From Bradyrhizobium diazoefficiens (lineage in GTDB: Bacteria; Pseudomonadota; Alphaproteobacteria; Rhizobiales; Xanthobacteraceae): a stretch of 64,000 nucleotides of DNA. Positions 62,281 to 64,000 of the stretch are shown piece after piece. The position numbers and the translations under genes were made by a program. The stretch covers positions 4,864,501 to 4,928,500 of the forward strand of contig NZ_CP067102.1 of assembly GCF_016616885.1 (NCBI RefSeq). Direction: 5' to 3'. How positions within the stretch are numbered: the stretch's first letter is position 1; the number at the start of each line of letters is the position of its first letter. Below the pieces are notes generated by a model that saw only the letters and a list, made by a program, of their open reading frames with translations, had not been told where the DNA came from and made no database searches.

Positions 62281-63900
62281 CTACCCCTTCTTCTTGACGT
62301 CCTTGACGTTGGTGAACTCGATGCCCTCGGCGCGTTCCCTGGTGTAGCCGAGATAGAACTCGTTCCGGGCCAGATACACGGGATCGCCGTCGACATCGTC
62401 GGCGATGCTCGAGGTGTTTGCTGCGAGGAACGCGTCGAGCTTCTTGCGATCCTCCGAAGAGACCCAACGCGCGAGCTGGAATTCGCTCACCTCGAACTCG
62501 ACCGGCAGCGAATATTCCGCTTCCAGCCGCGCCTTGAGCACGTCGAGCTGCAGCGCGCCGACCACGCCAACCAGCGCCGGCGCGCCGTCGCGCGGACGGA
62601 ACACCTGCACGACGCCCTCTTCCGACATCTGCTGAAGCGCTTCCTTCAGCTTCTTCGCCTTCATCGCGTCAGTGAGACGGACACGGCGGACGATTTCAGG
62701 CGCGAAGCTCGGCACGCCGACAAAGTTGAAATCCTCGCCCTCGGTCAGCGTATCGCCGATGCGCAGCGTGCCGTGATTGGGAATGCCGACGACGTCGCCG
62801 GCAAAAGCCTCGTCCGCGACCGAACGGTCCTGGGCAAAGAAGAATTGCGGACTCGACAGCGGCATGCTCTTGCCGGTGCGCACCAGCTTCGCCTTCATGC
62901 CGCGGCTGAGCTTGCCGGAGCAGAGCCGCGCGAACGCGATGCGGTCGCGGTGGTTCGGATCCATGTTGGCCTGGATCTTGAAAACGAAGGCGCTCATGCG
63001 CGGATCGGTCGCTTCGACCCTGCGCTGATCGCTGTCCTGGGCACGCGGTTCGGGCGCGAACTTGCCGAGGCCTTCGAGGAGGTCGCCGACACCGAAATTG
63101 CGTAGCGCGCTGCCGAAATAAACCGGCGTCAGATGGCCCTCGCGAAACGCGTCGAGCTCAAATGGCTTTGAGGCTTCAGTCACGAGCTCAAGCTCGTCCT
63201 TCACCCCGGAGACGTCGAGGTTCGCATTGAGCTTGGCGAGCTCAGCGATCTCGATCTGCTGCGCAGCGCCCGTCTTGGCGCCGCCGCCTTCAAGCAGGCG
63301 TACGCCGCCATTGACGACGTCATAGGTGCCGAGGAAGTCGCGGCCGCGGCCGACCGGCCAGGTCATCGGCGTGGTATCGAGTGCCAGCGTCTTCTCGATC
63401 TCGTCGAGCAGCTCGAACACGTCGCGGCTCTCGCGATCCATTTTATTGATGAAGGTGATGATCGGGATATCTCGAAGACGACACACCTCGAACAGCTTGC
63501 GGGTCCGCGCCTCGATGCCCTTGGCGGCGTCGATCACCATGACCGCGGAATCGACCGCAGTCAGCGTACGATAAGTGTCTTCCGAAAAGTCTTCGTGACC
63601 CGGTGTGTCCAGCAGGTTGAAGACAAGACCTTCAAACTCGAAGGTCATCACCGAGGTCACGACCGAAATGCCGCGCTCGCGCTCGATCTTCATCCAGTCC
63701 GAGCGGGTGTTGCGCCGTTCGCCCTTGGCCTTGACCTGGCCGGCCAGATTGATGGCGCCACCGAACAGCAGCAGCTTTTCGGTCAGCGTGGTCTTGCCGG
63801 CGTCCGGATGCGAAATGATCGCAAAAGTGCGCCGCCGCGACACTTCAGCGGCAAGCGGGGAACGGGCCGGCGATTCGGCTGTGGTGGCGATGTCGGACAT
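62281..63900 (-). CDS. prfC: Peptide chain release factor 3
   Basis: A 539-residue translational GTPase with P-loop ISHPDAGKTT (residues 29-38), switch region RGISVVTSV, DTPGHEDF and NKMD, and the RF3-specific C-terminal domain (LVGVVGALQLDVLKARLEAEY). It recycles RF1 and RF2 after termination. Start at 63900 is the conserved ATG; the remaining 100 bp to the right edge contain its upstream region and no visible gene. Confidence 0.95.
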   Translation of the reverse strand: MSDIATTAESPARSPLAAEVSRRRTFAIISHPDAGKTTLTEKLLLFGGAINLAGQVKAKGERRNTRSDWMKIERERGISVVTSVMTFEFEGLVFNLLDTPGHEDFSEDTYRTLTAVDSAVMVIDAAKGIEARTRKLFEVCRLRDIPIITFINKMDRESRDVFELLDEIEKTLALDTTPMTWPVGRGRDFLGTYDVVNGGVRLLEGGGAKTGAAQQIEIAELAKLNANLDVSGVKDELELVTEASKPFELDAFREGHLTPVYFGSALRNFGVGDLLEGLGKFAPEPRAQDSDQRRVEATDPRMSAFVFKIQANMDPNHRDRIAFARLCSGKLSRGMKAKLVRTGKSMPLSSPQFFFAQDRSVADEAFAGDVVGIPNHGTLRIGDTLTEGEDFNFVGVPSFAPEIVRRVRLTDAMKAKKLKEALQQMSEEGVVQVFRPRDGAPALVGVVGALQLDVLKARLEAEYSLPVEFEVSEFQLARWVSSEDRKKLDAFLAANTSSIADDVDGDPVYLARNEFYLGYTRERAEGIEFTNVKDVKKKG

Positions 63901-64000
63901 GGCGGGAGCGTTTGGCAGGGAAAATGGGCCTGATCAAGCCTGATTTGGTGATTGCAGAGCGTTCCGGCCAGCCCCATATCGCCCTTTTGGGAGGGACGGC

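Overview
The window looks like chromosomal DNA of a slow-growing alphaproteobacterium of the Bradyrhizobium / Rhodopseudomonas group. It is GC-rich with strongly GC-biased third codon positions. It carries the alphaproteobacterial blocks lptFGD-surA-pdxA-rsmA, fabD-fabG-acpP-fabF-mltG-yicC-gmk and rpsF-rpsR-DUF2232-rplI / dnaB / alr / radA / cvpA / purF, plus genus-style small secreted and membrane proteins and interspersed palindromic repeats. I saw no rRNA, tRNA, CRISPR array, intact insertion sequence or prophage.

Layout. 1-5.2 kb: a LysR-controlled catabolic-looking operon (LeuC/LeuD paralogues, a 2-hydroxycarboxylate transporter, a Tat-exported alpha/beta hydrolase running off the left edge) with a clear LysR box, then a decayed ABC-F remnant. 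5.2-10.1 kb: beta-propeller protein, methyltransferase, lipoprotein, holC and pepA. 10.5-18.1 kb: tightly overlapping lptF-lptG-lptD-surA-pdxA-rsmA (LPS transport, outer-membrane biogenesis, vitamin B6, rRNA methylation), then an alcohol dehydrogenase. 19.2-23.1 kb: gene-poor accessory stretch with small hypothetical proteins and repeats, including a roughly 0.6 kb repeat-like element. 23.1-26.4 kb: secreted caspase-like/DUF4189 protein and two secreted or membrane proteins. 26.3-33.0 kb: fatty-acid synthesis and cell-wall block on the minus strand. 33.2-34.9 kb: fatty-acid desaturase with its TetR regulator and a perfect operator palindrome. 35.3-51.4 kb: ribosomal/replication block, interrupted by a TetR-thioesterase pair with tandem operator-like sites, a cytochrome c-like protein, cyclopropane fatty-acid synthase, xthA, a GFA protein and a TauE-like exporter. 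51.5-52.6 kb: VapBC45-like toxin-antitoxin module inserted between purF and an SDR gene. 52.8-56.2 kb: SDR, NHL propeller, orphan ABC substrate-binding protein. 56.4-63.9 kb: YfgM-like protein, short lipoprotein and der, acyl-CoA ligase, NnrU-like protein, and prfC.

Most genes are core housekeeping. The points most worth a second look are: (i) the LysR-LeuCD-2HCT-hydrolase operon, whose LeuC departs from a motif I recall as invariant; (ii) a short lipoprotein holding the bamB position between yfgM and der, with an LPGER segment but no propeller; (iii) two TetR/lipid-enzyme pairs with well-formed operators; (iv) the VapBC45-like module; (v) the repeat-rich 19-23 kb stretch. Membrane-lipid functions recur along the window (fab genes, desaturase, thioesterase, cyclopropane synthase, acyl-CoA ligase).
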